From the NCBI GenBank assembly GCA_020746105.1, contig CM036624.1, positions 26,000,084-26,064,083 of the forward strand: a stretch of 64,000 nt of DNA, in the 5' to 3' direction. Under the pieces are notes generated by a model. That model did not search any database, had not been told where the DNA came from, and saw only the letters and a list, made by a program, of their open reading frames with translations. The DNA comes from Trogon surrucura. Lineage: Eukaryota; Chordata; Aves; Trogoniformes; Trogonidae. The position numbers were made by a program, and so were the translations under genes. This document shows positions 12,401 to 27,400 of the stretch, one piece after another. How positions within the stretch are numbered: the first letter of the stretch is position 1; the number at the start of each line of letters is the position of its first letter.

Positions 12401-15400
12401 ATGTACACAATTTTCACCGCTCCTAAAGTGCAGCCTGGTTTGTTTGGCTTCTGAATACGAATGAAAATACTGGAATGTCCCACTTGCAGAAGTGGTTCCA
12501 AAGCAGGAATACCGCAACAGTCAGTATGTGACTAAAGGGTGTAAATAACACAGCAGTGGCCTAAAGCAGACACCTCAGTCTGAAAGGTTGAAATTATTAA
12601 TCTAAACCTGTGTATAGCACTCATAGCTTTATTGACTGTAAATACATGAACAGGCTTGCATCTGGCAATAAAAAGAAAACAAAATACCAGAGCTTTATAT
12701 GCCACATCAAAAAAGCGTTATTAGGTTTCCTACTAAAGCGAGGCTGAAATGGGCTATGTCGAGTTTGAGTGAGTAGTTTTTAAAATTGGCCATTGAGAAA
12801 TTTATCTACCATATCCATACTACAGAAGATTAAGAATTAGGCCTTGGATTAGTGCCAGGTACTTGATCTATCTGCTAAATCCTAACTTCACACATATTTA
12901 AGAATAGGGTATGTTTAAACAACAGAGGCACTAATACACATGGAAAATGCCAGTGCTTGAAAAGATGAGATCATGGGTAACTCTGCTCTTCCCCAAAAAC
13001 TGTGTTAATCAATCCCTTTCATTTTAAGGGAATGCAAGATTTGCTTATAAGCATGTTTACCACATGGGTAGTCACAAAGAAGAGAAGTAAAGACTTGAAA
13101 GCATAATCATTTCAGGGAACTTCACAAGGTCTCGTTCGCGGCATCAATTTCTTCAGTTAAAGGGTCAAAACAAGTCTTTCATCTGCTTAAGAAAGCATTC
13201 AGTGTACGCTTTGTCACTGCAACCTTTGCCCAGGTGAGTATGGATGTCACCCTCTAAAAACCTGATATACGTAATAATGCAAACAAACTTCATTCACCAC
13301 CATAGCCCTGAGCTTTGGTAAACCAGACAGCTGGCAGCTTAACCTTGGAAGACCTTGCAGGCCTGTGCAGCAGAATGCTAATGTCCATCTTTTGCAGTTC
13401 ATTGCTGTGGAGCTTGAAAGTCATGTCTTTGAATGGGTAAATGATTAGTGCCTATTCAAGATGAGGAAGCCACGTCCACAGTGAATATATGCAGGTATTT
13501 CACAAGTGTAGCAAGCACACTAAGATTCTTTGACCACAAACACTGTGACCTCCACTTCATGATGCTTGCAGAACCTACTGCAGCACGTGGCATACTAGCA
13601 AAGATGGCTTAAAAAGAAGATCACAGAATCATAGAATCATAGAATGTTAGGGATTGGAAGGGACCTCGAAAGATCGAAATCTGCAATACAATATGGATAT
13701 AAAGAAAAAAAAATAAATTGAAAGCAAAAATCACCTTTGATGCAATGAAAAACTGAATCGATGTTAGACACAATCAGATTTCTAATTATCTGAAGAAGGA
13801 AGCTACTGACTTGCATTGAAAAGAAAAAAAAATTACTTTGGTGTGCTTGCCTTTACAGAGAGATATTCCTGCAGAATAAAGGTGCAAAGCATCTTACAGT
13901 TTACAAATGCAAAATACTTTCTGTAATCTGTTCATTTCTTTTCAAATAGATGTGAAAGACTTTGACCCAAACTAGTCGTACTGACTTTTTCCTAGAGTTT
14001 AAAAAGATACCTTAGGTCTCCGAATGCACAGTGATTTCTGTTGGACCTGATCACAAACAGGTCTGCTGGTGTTCCCAGACTCTGACAGACACATTGAGTC
14101 AAAATTGGTTGCTTCATGCTCTTGATAAAATTAGATTGTAAAAAAATGTTTGCACTGCCTTTTTGTGTTCTACACATAATTTCTTACCTAAAAAGTTTGA
14201 GGTGATTAACATCTGTTAAGTCATCTATTCTTAACCATCCCAAGATCCTAAAAAGAGGTAACAGAAGCCTATAGGATATTTCAACACAAGTGGACCAATA
14301 TTGTCTCTCTGCTCTTTTCTAACCACTGACTTCTGTCAAAATATGTTTAGTCACTGAAGGGACTCTCTGTTCTTTCTGCTCCTATTTTTATACTTAGGCA
14401 AGACACAGGAAAGGAATTAAAAAGAATGTTAGCTTAAGTAAGCAGAACTGACTTTGCTGCTACTGGAAAACACATGACCTGTAGGGCTTCATTTTGTTAT
14501 CTCAAATATTCCACATTTTAGGTAAATTAGAAAATCTCTTTTGAATTAATTTAAACTTCAACATGATGATGCTGCTGAAGCACAAAATGCTAATCAAAAA
14601 TTGGAGATAAAAAGACCAGCTAAGTCTCTCCCCTATCATTGAAAATCATCATTTGAATCCACTGCTAAAAGTGGGTGCTTACTGCTTAATGTTAATTCAT
14701 TCTCACAGCAGTCAGGGTTTTGGGGAGGAAAAAAAAAAATGAGCATGTCCATCAAATTTCCCAAACTTGGGATATGTCTATGTAGACAAGTCCAGCAGGA
14801 TCAGATGGCTTCTGTTGATGGTCCCAGCCAGTCAGAAAAGAACATCCCCCACCTAGCTCAGCAAATGTTCAACCGAGTTTGAATTGTGTATCCACTGTGT
14901 CTAGTACTTGAGGCTGCAAATTTCACCCTTGGACCTGGTCCTTCCTAACTACAGGTTGAAATGATTAAAAAAAGCCCACACCCACAGGTTATTACCACTC
15001 TATGACTAGTAGTTTGGAAATCTGTGACTCAATTTCACAGAAATCTCAGAGAAAAAAAAGACCAAACCCAATCCTGCCACCACATCACATGTGCAGTTTA
15101 AATACTACTACCAGTACGTTTTAGAATTATACTTTCAGACGGATGAGGCAAGCTGGGTCATTTTCATAACTTAAAGTTTATCAGCAGTGTCTAATCCTTA
15201 TGTAGAACAATTCAACACCACCTGCCAGTGTACAGAAAGTCGGAAACTCAGCAGGAAGATCTTTTTAAAACGAGAAAGTAACACGGAAATATGTCAGGAT
15301 AACAATTCCATTATTTAGCAGCCACAATTAGTCTCTACAGTGAAGTTCGTATTTTAATACCATTGTTCCTTCCTGCATATGTTCAAGAACGTATCTGCAT

Positions 15401-18400
15401 TTGTTTATACTGTTACACTTTTCAACAAGCACCTTCTAAAATCCCTGTAATACACACATTTTAAGTCCCAATATTTCTACACCTACGGTACATATTTCTA
15501 TTTTTGCAGTTCATGAGTCAAGTAATGTAGCATCCAGCTATAATTTCTCATGAGACTGCTTAGTTCACTGCAAGAATCTGTCAAGGTAGTGGTGGCATCA
15601 TCAGTTCTCTGCCTCAGACCTCCTACCTTACTCGCTCCATTTCAAGCTCCCTGCTTTACCTTTTTGCCACTTTACTCCAGAAAACTACACAGAATTACAG
15701 AAATGTTGTTTCTAAGGGACTTGAAGAGATCATCCGGTTTAACCTCCCAACACAGATCAGGTCAGCCGTGGCTTTGTCTAGCTCAGTCTTCAAAATCTCC
15801 ACAACAACCTCTGTGTAATATGTTCTAGTGCTACTCTGCTCCCTTTGCAAAAACATTTCTCCTAATGTACAACCTGAACCTTCAAGGCTACAACCTACAG
15901 CCAACGCCCCTTGTTACCAAAAGAGGAGTCTACCTGAACTATCTCCATAACTGCCCTTCAAACACTTGCACACTGCTATTACATTTCCCATCTTTTCAAG
16001 GCTAAGCAAGCCCAGACCTCTCCACCACCTCCCCCAAACTGTGTGCTCCAGGCCCCGGACCACCTCAGTAACCCCCTTCCATTCTCTCAGCATCTTTCTT
16101 GAAGAGGAAGGCCAAAAGCTAGACACAATACTTCAGGTGAAGCTTCACAAGCATCAAAGAGAAATAATAATATTGATCAATCTAGTAATCGTATTCCTCC
16201 TCATGTAGCTCAGCAGGCAGCCCGCCTTATTGATGAAGATGGCACTCTGTTGGTTCTTATTCATCCCAGTGTTCACCATCACCTCCAGATCCTTTACAGC
16301 AGGGCTGCTAATCAGCCTGTCAGCTTCCAGACCCTACTGATATGAAATAAGAAAAGACACCAACTGAACTTCCTTCTATAAGCATAAAAAAGAGCATATA
16401 CTGGTACCAATAGACACAGGTTTTCTTGAAAGAAACATGCACTGGGCACTCAGAAAATTAGTCATAAAAATTACAGTTCTGGAGTGTTGAGAAATGGTTT
16501 GCTGGGCACTCAAGCCTCCCCTAAACACTAGATGTTACATTTGATCTTTTTTGGATACAACATGGTTTGTAACGCATGTCCATAAAGCAGGCAGCCAACA
16601 CACACCAAGAACTGCCAAACACCATACCACAAACCCAACTGCTTCCCCTTCATTCACCAGTACTGCTCCTCTCTGCAGCCAGCTCTTAAAGGTCCTAAGA
16701 GTGGCCATGACAGACAGAACCGAGTAGTATTTCAATCAGCTAGCAGTAAATCTACCATCAACACATGTACCTGGGCAACACCATATTGCTAAGCACATTA
16801 GCAGGGCTCCTCTTCACAGAGAGCTGCACAGAATGAATGTGGCTCTTAAGCTTTTTACCAGTTTTATCTTCTGGACCATGATTTTCTGTTATTTATAAAT
16901 GACGTGCATTTTTTTGGTCTGAATTCTGGTTATGTGTGTTCTTCTAAAGCGCAGATGAAACCTCAAGTTCAAATACAAACACTTAGATTATATCCTCTGA
17001 AGCTAAGGTACTGCAAGTTACTGAGTCTGCTGATGTTGAACAATGCATCTATCAACGTTTGACCCTGTAAAGCAGTTATCCCTTTTCTTCATATTGGTAT
17101 TTTATGGTCTGCCTTTCAGTCCTCACTTATTTGATAGTGTTAGTATCAGAAAGGACTCATTTCCTGTCCACCACGGACTACTGCATATTAATCAGACTTC
17201 CCTATGCTAAATCCAGTGAATTTACAAACTTTACAGCCTTTAAGCCTGAACAATTTTAGCGGTCTGCTCCCAGCAACAAAGGCAGCCGCAGCAAGTCGTA
17301 GTTTTACTGGGTCAAGTACTTGGCACATCACTTGCCAGCCTCCCAACGGGCAGATGGATCTGGGAATTCTCCTGCCTACCCAGGCAAGCTGCGAGGTCTG
17401 AGGTCTGTGGGACAGAGGGAGGGACACTATCTCCTTCCACTCAATTCAATGCTGTAACAGTTCCAGCATCTGTCAGCTCTACCTGTACAAGACATATGCC
17501 TGGATTTGCAAGTTATTCCTGCCTGGAATTCATGGAAGAAGGCTGGACAAGCCAGATTTCTAATGTTCCGAGGTGATTTCTAATCCAAACACTTGATATA
17601 AAATCCAGCATATCGGACACCTGCCATGTCCAGATTTCAGATTGTCTCATCCTCTTCTTGCTGGGAAGGGACAGATGCAGCAGCTCGGGGCGTGCCACAA
17701 GCTATCAGCTCCTTTCCTCTCTGCAGTCTCCAAGGGACAAGGCTAAAGCAGGAACAGAAGCAGCTCTAAGCAGCACTACAGGCATGTTCTTCCCCATCAT
17801 TCCTTCTCAGTTACCTTAAATTCTCTGTAGTGTTTTATTTGTCTAACTGCAAGAGTAAAGAGATAAAATCAATTAACATGAAAAAGTTTTTTTCCAGAAG
17901 TTTCAGTTTACTTCCATACCTATGTTGATATGAATTCTCCAGCATCTTAATCATAAACACGGTAAATGCTAGGCGATGTTTACGCAGTCATCAAAGATCT
18001 TCTTTATAATGTAATAAAGCAAAAGCTACTTCTATGAAATGTTAAGTTCCTAAAAAATTAAGGCAAATATTTTTTTAAAAAGACCTCTATGGTTTGAACC
18101 TTGCCCACAGTAAAAATTATTTATGAGTTAGTAGAATTATTATGCTAATAAAAATGTCTAAGAAAGATTAAAAATAATAAAATTTTAAAAGGCTAATATT
18201 AGTTATTTTTTTAATGGGTAACTTTCAAAGTTAAATCTTCACTATTCAGTCAGAACACGCCCAAACTTCAGTTGACCATGACTTTCTAAGACTGACTTAT
18301 GGCAGTAGAGTATATTTATATTAAATGAGTTGATCTGGCTTTACTTTCCAAAACAAAAACAAAACACGGAAAAAAATACCAACTTCATTCCCTTGTCAGA

Positions 18401-21400
18401 GGACAGTTCCTGGGGGGTGTTTTTTTAAAGGTAAGGGTTTGCAAAAAAAATGATTCACAATTTTAACTAAGATTGAAGATCTAGTTTTACTAACCTAACC
18501 TCAGTCTTTATTTTATTTCAGTGGTAGGTTCTTCCACTATTTGAAAGTCATTTCCTGCAAATGTTTACAATCTGTAATGTTCTGTAGAACACTGTATCAG
18601 TAAATCTGAATGTTAAGTATACACTATCAGTAGATTCTACCAGCAAGAGACCATGTAAGGCAGAAAACAATGCCAATCTGTCACTCAGCTTTTAGAACCT
18701 CTGGCTCTCAATACACCTTATACAAAAGAACAAAACCCCCAATGCTGCTATGGTCCTTGACAATCCTGTACATAAATATGCATGTGTCTCTGTGTATGAA
18801 ACTAAGGCAAGAATTAAGTTTCTTGGTTCATTTAGTACAGATAAGGAAGGCAGATATTTCTCTCTTGCCACCCGTATATGGAATAATAACAGAGAAACAA
18901 TGGAACGATTCCAATTGCACATTATTAGGCTCGAGAAAAAAATTCAAAGTGAAGGAAGTACAAAGGCATGCAACAGCTGAAAGAAGATTTCTTTCTACAA
19001 AATTTTGCATGCTACATATTATCAAACATATGAAGTCTAGTAAAGAGTTTACATTCTGTCCCGTAGCTTTGTGGAAAACAAACTTGATTTCTAAATCATC
19101 CATTTTCTCTCACGTTTTCATGGATGTTCAACATATCTGTCACCTCGTTAAGAGTCTTTGAGTATTAGCACCACTGTGGCAGGCGTGTATCTTTCTTGTA
19201 TATGCTCCTTGCTCAGCTACCGTGGAATGGGACTTCCACATACTTTTGCAATAGAAGTAAACGAAACAACAGGAACTGATTTTTTTCAACAGGATTAGCA
19301 AAGTATTTTAATATGCCTTCTGTGAAGCCCTTCTACTTGCATCAACATATAATTCTGCTCTCGTTTCAGAGTTGAAGATAACCAAAAGTGTATGATGGCA
19401 ATTGAGTATGTTGGTCCCCCACCCAAGGAAACTAGGAAAAAAAAAAATCTTATTTCCACATTTTAAGTCTTAACACCTCTGCAGCAATTTTACTATGTCT
19501 ACCCCATGGAGGCTATGCATTCTAAGAAAATGGTAAAACTATGGTAAAACTCAGTGTATGTGTTGGCTATTTGGGGCTAGTGTACGTATTCTTCATGGCT
19601 GCTGCTCAACTGAAATTTTATGAGCACAGGTTTTTTAGACTTTAATGTCTCCCTGCCTTATTTCCTAAAAATAAATACATGAATGAATGAATGAATGCAA
19701 GCGACCAAAACAAAACAAACAAACAGAGATGAGCCAAAAAACCTGCTTCTGCTGCATGTATCAAGACTAGGATAAATGCAGGAAACACACCCACCAATGA
19801 ATGTAATTCTCTTTGAAATGAAAAATTCCCATTTCAGTAAGCATATTGCACTGTAAAGTACTGAACTTTCACTAGAGAGCTGCTTAGTGACTGCAGTTTT
19901 TGTCGCATTAGGGAGTCCTGGACTGAAACGTGGTAATACAGTATTTACTGATGCACTGTATCATTAAGATAGAAAGGCCTCAAAGACAGATATAGTTGGG
20001 AAAACAGAACTAAGAAGAACACCTGCTCTCTCAAGCTGACTGCTAAGCAGTCAACAACATTTTCACTGCAGCATTTGCTCTTTAGCACAGGCAGGGTTTT
20101 CCTCAGTATCACGGCAGAACCATGGTGCCATCATTGTCTCAGTGGAGCTGGCAGCCTGGTGTCCACTGGGAAGGCACATAGACTCTGGTAAAATATGATT
20201 TATGAAAAGAAAATGACAATGTTGACGGTTCTCCATAAGTGGAAGACCCCAGGAATTTCTACTTATTTCAAGAATGTGCAGGTTTTGTTATTCAAATACT
20301 TCTGCTACTATCTTATGGCTATAAAAAGATGTTGACCAACTATTGGTCAGTGCATCTTTAGTAAAGCCACCATTATTCAAGAGGTCTTTTCAATGGGGAA
20401 GAGTAGGAGGAGGAATACAAAAAAATACTTTAAAAATAAGCTATTGAGAGATTATATAGTCTGAATTCAAGACAAGGGTATAACCAATGCGACACAAACT
20501 GATTATATTATATCATACCCAGGAGTACAGTGAAGGAGTGTTTCCAAGTTTGGCGTTTGGTTTTGTGGTTTTCTGGTTTGGGTTGTTCAGTTGAGTGCTT
20601 GCGCTTTTTTGTGCTTGTTTTTTTAAACTAAAATGTAACAGAACCGCTGATCTATTAGATATAATACTTTAACCCTTACAGACCAACTGTACATACTGTG
20701 TTTCAAAAACTATTTTCTACTTGAACCTTATTCACATCTATCAGGACAGTAAATTGACAGTACACTATTGCAACCTACTGTTTGAAATCCATTTTTCTCA
20801 TAAAGAAATAGTTTTAATTGTATGTACACAATACTGCTGTAAAGGTAAGCAAACCCAAAGCCAAAATGGCAAAGGATAAACCGCAACAAGAGAGATGCTG
20901 AGACAGAATTCTCCAAGCAGATAAGCCTGAAAATGCCTCAGTAAGCTCCCAGGAAGGATGTGATTTCACAGCAGCCACTTCTGGTAGCACAGCGAAACAC
21001 AGTGGAAGTCCTCTGCTACTTCCCCTGTGAGCCACCACCACCCCCCCAGCTATGAACGGTGCATCGTGGCACCAGCCTACACTCCGGGAAAGGCAAATAT
21101 ACAAGTCTAAGCCACAGCCAGAACACACTTCTTTCTTCTATGTGGAAAGAGCAGTCTAAGACAGAGCTAAATGTTAAATTTTAGCAACTGTTGTGTAAAA
21201 TCACAAATGCAAAACCAAAGACTATATTTTAATTTAGTGAAAGACAACCTTTCCCCAAATCTATTCCTCTGGAGAGAAGTATTTTGCAAGGTGATTTATT
21301 TGCTTGCACCACCTAGTGGAGTTTAGTTTAATCTACAAAACAGAGCTCAGGCGTGTTTCTACCTCATGACATTTAGTGACAGATCACACTTCCTCACAAC

Positions 21401-24400
21401 ACGCTTAATATCTTAAGCCTGCACAATCCACTAACAGCACTACACTTCTAAGTTTCCACGCATCTATAAAAACACGGCACACTAAAAGAGGCTAGAACAC
21501 AATATCCATTCTGCTCGTATTAAGTTCTGCAAGAACTTGGTAGAGATGTTGTAGAAAACTGGTTTACAATGTAATGCTTCCGAGTTTCTAATTTGAAATA
21601 CACGTGAACAGCACCTTGTTAGAGCATACTATACATCATCTCAACAGTCTTAATAGACTGTGTTACGTGCTAACAAGGTGGCACACTGAGATTTGGAAGA
21701 TTTCTTGAGGACTTTCGGACCAAACGTCAGGCAGAGGCAGGCACACAGCGCAGAGGGCTCTGTATGCAAGAGAGAAGCTTTTTGTCTGCATCAAGGAGCA
21801 GCAACCACCTGCAATAAAGTCCAGCTGCAGCAGGGACGAGCACCTACGCTGCCTTTGTCCTAACAGCTCCTGGTTGTTCCACTCCAGTTTGTGCTTATAA
21901 GCCGGCTGCCTTATAACAAGTTGCCCCAGCACAAAACTTTACTACGTGTAAAGTCCAGTCACACTGGACAAATTTTTTTCTCAGGTGAAACTCCAACCTG
22001 ACAATAGACAAGAATTTATTAAATATGCCATTCAGGACTTGTATTTAAACACTGAACTGATCCAGAACACATTTTTCTCATAGTTATTCCTAAGAAAAAA
22101 AAAAATCACATACTGTTAGGAAGAAGTCTGTTGCATTTACTCTGGAGCAGATATCCTGCTACTGAGGCACTACAGAATGTTTTTAGATGGGGCAATTAAA
22201 TAAACAAGAGATCAGTGCCAAAGTGCTTCTAGATATCTCACCTGAAGTTTCCCAAGTAGAGATTTCAGCTAAATCAGTTTCAGTTCTCACTTCAATACAG
22301 ACATATATTTGTAAGTCTTACAATATCAGAGAGGAGAAAAGTACTATACCCACTTTACCATAAGGAATTCACCACAAATGTTTCATTTGGATTCACAGGA
22401 AGACTTCGGGAAATAATGCAAAAACTTTACACCCTTCTATAAACTTCCTTATGAGAGGAGAGGAAAGCATTTTAATTTCACAGCAGTTTATAAAATAACC
22501 ACAGACTGTTTGTTCAGAAACAATGCCTTTTTTTTCCAGAAGAAACAGACACTGGTAACAACTGCACTGATGTGAATGCAAAGCCTCCGGCTATGGCACT
22601 GTCTGGGACAGTTAAGTACTATCTCCTCCTATAGGACAGAATCATATTTTAACAATATCAGAGGAAAACTGTGCTGCAACCAAGGAGATACCAACACAGT
22701 CCTTTGAAGAGAAGGCAAGAAGCGAGACAGCCTGTATTTTAAAGAAAGGATAAAGTGTTTTCTGTTTCTTTCAATACTCACATAAGGCACTCTGTCAGGA
22801 TAAAACATTAAAGTGCTTTTTTTTCATAGATTTCTTATTTGCTTAAGGTTTCAACATGGGCCATTTTGCTCTAGGAAGACTAAGATCAAATTTAAGACTT
22901 AACAGCTGCATAGGAAGTAGAAAAGAAATGACGCTTGCAATTTTATCCCATGTACATTCGATGTTCACCCACATAAAATCTAATTCTGCACAACTGTGAA
23001 GCAATATATAGGCAAAACAGTAGACTTCATACCCATATCAAATCACCGCAGAATGCTGACTCCATTCAAAAAGACGAAGAAGAATCAAAACTCAGCCTTT
23101 AAATTAATAGCTGGTAACAGAACACAGATTCAGACACAAAGGCACAGGCAACTGACGGCACACATTATTTTATGTAAACCTACTATGTATATGCAACTCG
23201 CACCCCTAAACTTACCAGCACTGCTCTTTCCTGAAATTTTGGTATTCAAGAATTTTAGATCTGCTTTTGCCACTTCTGTACTGAAGGGCGTGCTACACGG
23301 TCAGCTGACCTAACATACCATCCCATGAAGAACTTCCTGTATCCCCGCTTAGGGACCACGTTGATTAAGAAGATTTTTGGTCATGTTTATAGCATGAAAG
23401 GCATTTTCAGAGCCTGTTCTACCACACAGGATGAGACTGCAGTTACTCAGAAAACTGTCTGCAGAGAAGAAAATAAGAAAAATGACAGCAAAACTCATGA
23501 AACTTTCACCTCTTTTTCACCAAATTCACAAAAGTATCTCTTTAATATGGTTTAACAGACTCCAGTACTAAAACTTGACTAATAACGGTCCTCATGTTTT
23601 TATTTTAAAGACAACGTGCTGCTTATCAAGAATATAAGTGACAAAAGCCACGTATTAATCATGTTTGACTTAAAGTTTCATTTTTATTTTTTAATGCTTT
23701 ATGAAATGACCCTCATATTTTCTGTTACATTTCTCCCCTTTTTACTTAGCTTCTGTCTATAGCACTGGTGGTTGCTATGGTAACTTTGGCTTTTTTCCCC
23801 ACTGTTCATGCAGGTTTTCATCAAACCCAATGACTTTTTTTAATCTTATCTCCTCTGTAACAATAGTTCCTTGACTAAGGTGCTGTATACTCTAACAGAT
23901 GAAAATCCTGGTATTTCATAGTAGTAACTGAAAAAATGGTAAGTTTTGCTAAATTCTGAAAATTATCAGTTGAACTGGGGACTTTTAGAGGTTTTGTTTG
24001 TTTTTTAAATGTCTGAATACACTGGTTTCTTTTCATCTGAATATTATTCAGGTAAACTATACTAATTAACACATCAGTAAATGCAAGATAAAGCAATTTT
24101 TAAAACAGTAACGTTTAAGGAACAAAAGACCTGTGCTAACTTCGTTAGAAAGAGAATTAATCACTGTGGTTTCATGTAGACTAAGTGGGACACAAATAAA
24201 ATGAGAACTGAGTTATTTTCTGCACTACCTCTGCAGATTAACATCAGTCCAAATCTCCCTGTCACAGAAAAACGTACTTCTGGTTACTTTAATAAAATCT
24301 TTCTGAGCATTAGCACATAGTCTGTTACCAAGCTGGTCTAAAACCTACCGGACACAAACTGGTTATGCCCACAACCAAATGAAATACATGGCAAGGCTTG

Positions 24401-27400
24401 AGCCATTTCCAACCACTTTTTAAAAAATTTTATTTCAAATAAATTTTTCCAAGAATCTTTATGCCTAAGGCTAAATTCTTCAATGCAGATTTGTTCTTGA
24501 AGTTCTGCTTTTCCTTGAATTAACACAAAGGAGATGCTCTCTTGATATTTTCTAGAGGACAAGCACCTCTCATGAGTACCTACCACCTTACTCACGAAAG
24601 GTAACTCAAACCCAGGGATTCTGTCAGAGTATTACATGAAATTCATCCAACAAGCATAAATCCACTCCAAGCTATTAGCAACAAACAGATTAACTACTTC
24701 ACTCACTAAGTAAGGTCCAAAAGTAGCATTCCTGGACTGAAGTTTTACCTAAATACAGTTACCCAAATTGAGCCTGTAACTTTACTCTGTAACATCTACA
24801 GGCCATGCTGGAGAAAGTTTGGTCCAGTTCAGTGGAGTAAGCTATTGAGACAATCTCTAGCAAAAATTAATTCACCTTTAACACAGTCACTCACCCAAGC
24901 AGTATCAATAATACGAACAAAAAATAGAAAGGCTTTACAAACTAAGAAAACTGCTATTTCAGAGAATGCAACCCTGAGAATGATTTCACATTAGTTAGTT
25001 TGGAGACAGATCACATTCAATATCCATTTGCCTCAATTATAATAATTCACCTTTTGGTCATATATTACGGATATGGAAACTTTCCTTAATTCCAGGTTTT
25101 ATAACCAGAAACACATTGTATTTTTTGACTTGGGTAGATGACTAATATGTATATTACTGTTATTTCTGCTTATACTGATTTCATGATTCCCTCCTCTCCT
25201 ATTAACCTTTTTTTCTCCAATTCAATTTGAAAATAAGCATACCTAAAAATTATTCTTTTACTTTACAAGGACAATTAGTAGTAAGAATAAATAATCTCCA
25301 ATTTGCTTCACTTCATTGCAGCAATTTTGTTTCCTTTCAAAATTCTGGTGGAGTTAGATTTATTATATAATTATTCTTTTGTACAATTCTGATTACATTT
25401 ACCAAAATAATCTGATTAATAGATGAGCACAGTAGGCACAAAATGCATTAATACATTAATTATTCCCTGTTTCAATTTTCATTACACTAGCTTTACTGAG
25501 ACTTCAGTTTGTTACCGTGCGCAGGTTGCATACTCATTTGGCACCTTAAGAGCTGGTAGGATTTCCTCAGTAGGTGGGATTTCCCTTCTAATGACACCCA
25601 GATCAGTAATAGTTCCTACAGTTTTCTCTTATGCCCACAGCCAGATCCAGGCAACAGCCACAGAGCAATTAGGTCTGTTCCATGGCTGCATTTTATGATA
25701 TCACCACCAACATGTAAAATGAGCTTCCCTCTCCCACTCCTCTTTTTTTCCCCAGTCTCAATGTGTCTTGTAAAGGACTTCATTTAACATCCAGAGAAAG
25801 TGGAAAGAAACAGTGAGAAAACAGGAAGAAACAATTAGCCAGGATATACAAAAACTCAACCAAGTACCTCTTGGGTGATGCACCACCATAAATAAATTCC
25901 ATGTCACACTACTCAGTGCAAATATTCTAAGGCATCTCTTGCATTTACTATTACCAGCCATAAAATTCAGACACGTGTACACAAAATTCAATACAGTGAT
26001 AATGATAATCTTTTAAGAACTCCACTGTAATTTCAAATGCTTTATATTTAGTATTAGCTGAATTTAAGAACCATCATAATTTGGCACATAATTATCAAAT
26101 GACTCACATATACTCTCTCATGGTGTTAAAGAAATAATTATGTTTGCCTAAAACCCTGATAGTGCAATATAAGAACTTTGTTACCAGTAATAGAAACTCT
26201 ATGTTTGCAGAGTATGTTCACCACCAGTACAATGTTTTGGGGTTTTTTTGCACACTCCATTGCCAAACTGAGTGCATGTCCCTCTCCGTAACCTGTCAAC
26301 AGCCACCAGCACTGCTGGAAGCATCCCCAAGAGCGGGGAAGCTGTTTTCATGGCATTTCTTAGATGCTTGCTCAGTAAAAACTGAACAGACAAACACAGA
26401 TCACTTAAAATATGACAATTATTACTAGGAAATATGTAGAGAAACTGCTGATATAAACCACCTTTGAATCTATGACGTGAAAAGTCTTCCTGCCACAGCT
26501 AGCATAATACTTTCTCTTGTCCTTCCTAAATTACTTTACAAACCTACAGATTAATACGTAGTTTAACATATTTCAATAGTGCCATTAGACTCACAAACCA
26601 CATAGAAATAGTCTGTTTTAAGGACAATTTTCCCTCTAACCACACTTTTAGTGCACATACACAGTTTCCAGTTTTAAAACATTACAGCAGAGTGCAGATT
26701 TATCCGTTTTACAGATACACCATATATTTTTATGGAAACATTTTTAAAAGCTCCTAAGCATCTAATAAGATAGAAGTCAGCTCAGAATATTTTATAATAA
26801 AGTAGTTATCAGTAAAAACTGCATCAGAGGAAAACCACACACAAAGGAGAAAGGAACTAGGGCACTCTGACAGCTAAGGAAGAAACTGAGGTTACGTCCT
26901 CTACGGCTGAGATTTAGAGCAGTTTCACTTAGTGGCTGTTCTGCTCCAATTCCCCAGATAAAATTTAGACCTACAGCATGAAGTCTTCATTCCTATTTTA
27001 TTCTAGCAGGAAGTCATGGTTCAGACTCTTAAGTAACCAATAGAAGAAAAAAAAAAAAACTAGTCAGTGGGGAGCCATGAAGCTTAAATACTATGTTACA
27101 GTTAAATTGAGAAAAACCTTACAGTAACTACAGGGTTCATTATATTCTCACAAACTAAAATGAGTCATAAATTGCTAAATATGTTGAGATGTAACTTTTG
27201 TACTACTATTTCAAACAGAATAATATTCCTGAAGTTTTAGAGCAGCTGCAACATGCCTATCGCAACAAGTGTCTCTTGCAGGTAATACAGGACCAGAAAT
27301 CACCCAGGAATACAAGTAACCCTTTCTGAATTCTATCTCGTTCAAATTATTTAATACAATTGTAATATTATACACATGGCCCCACCTGTCAAATTTAAAT

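Noticed and set aside
18670-19161. 163-codon plus-strand frame in intron 9
   Set aside because: Overlapping frames on both strands, no domain, no splice or promoter context. Within chance expectation for 64 kb.
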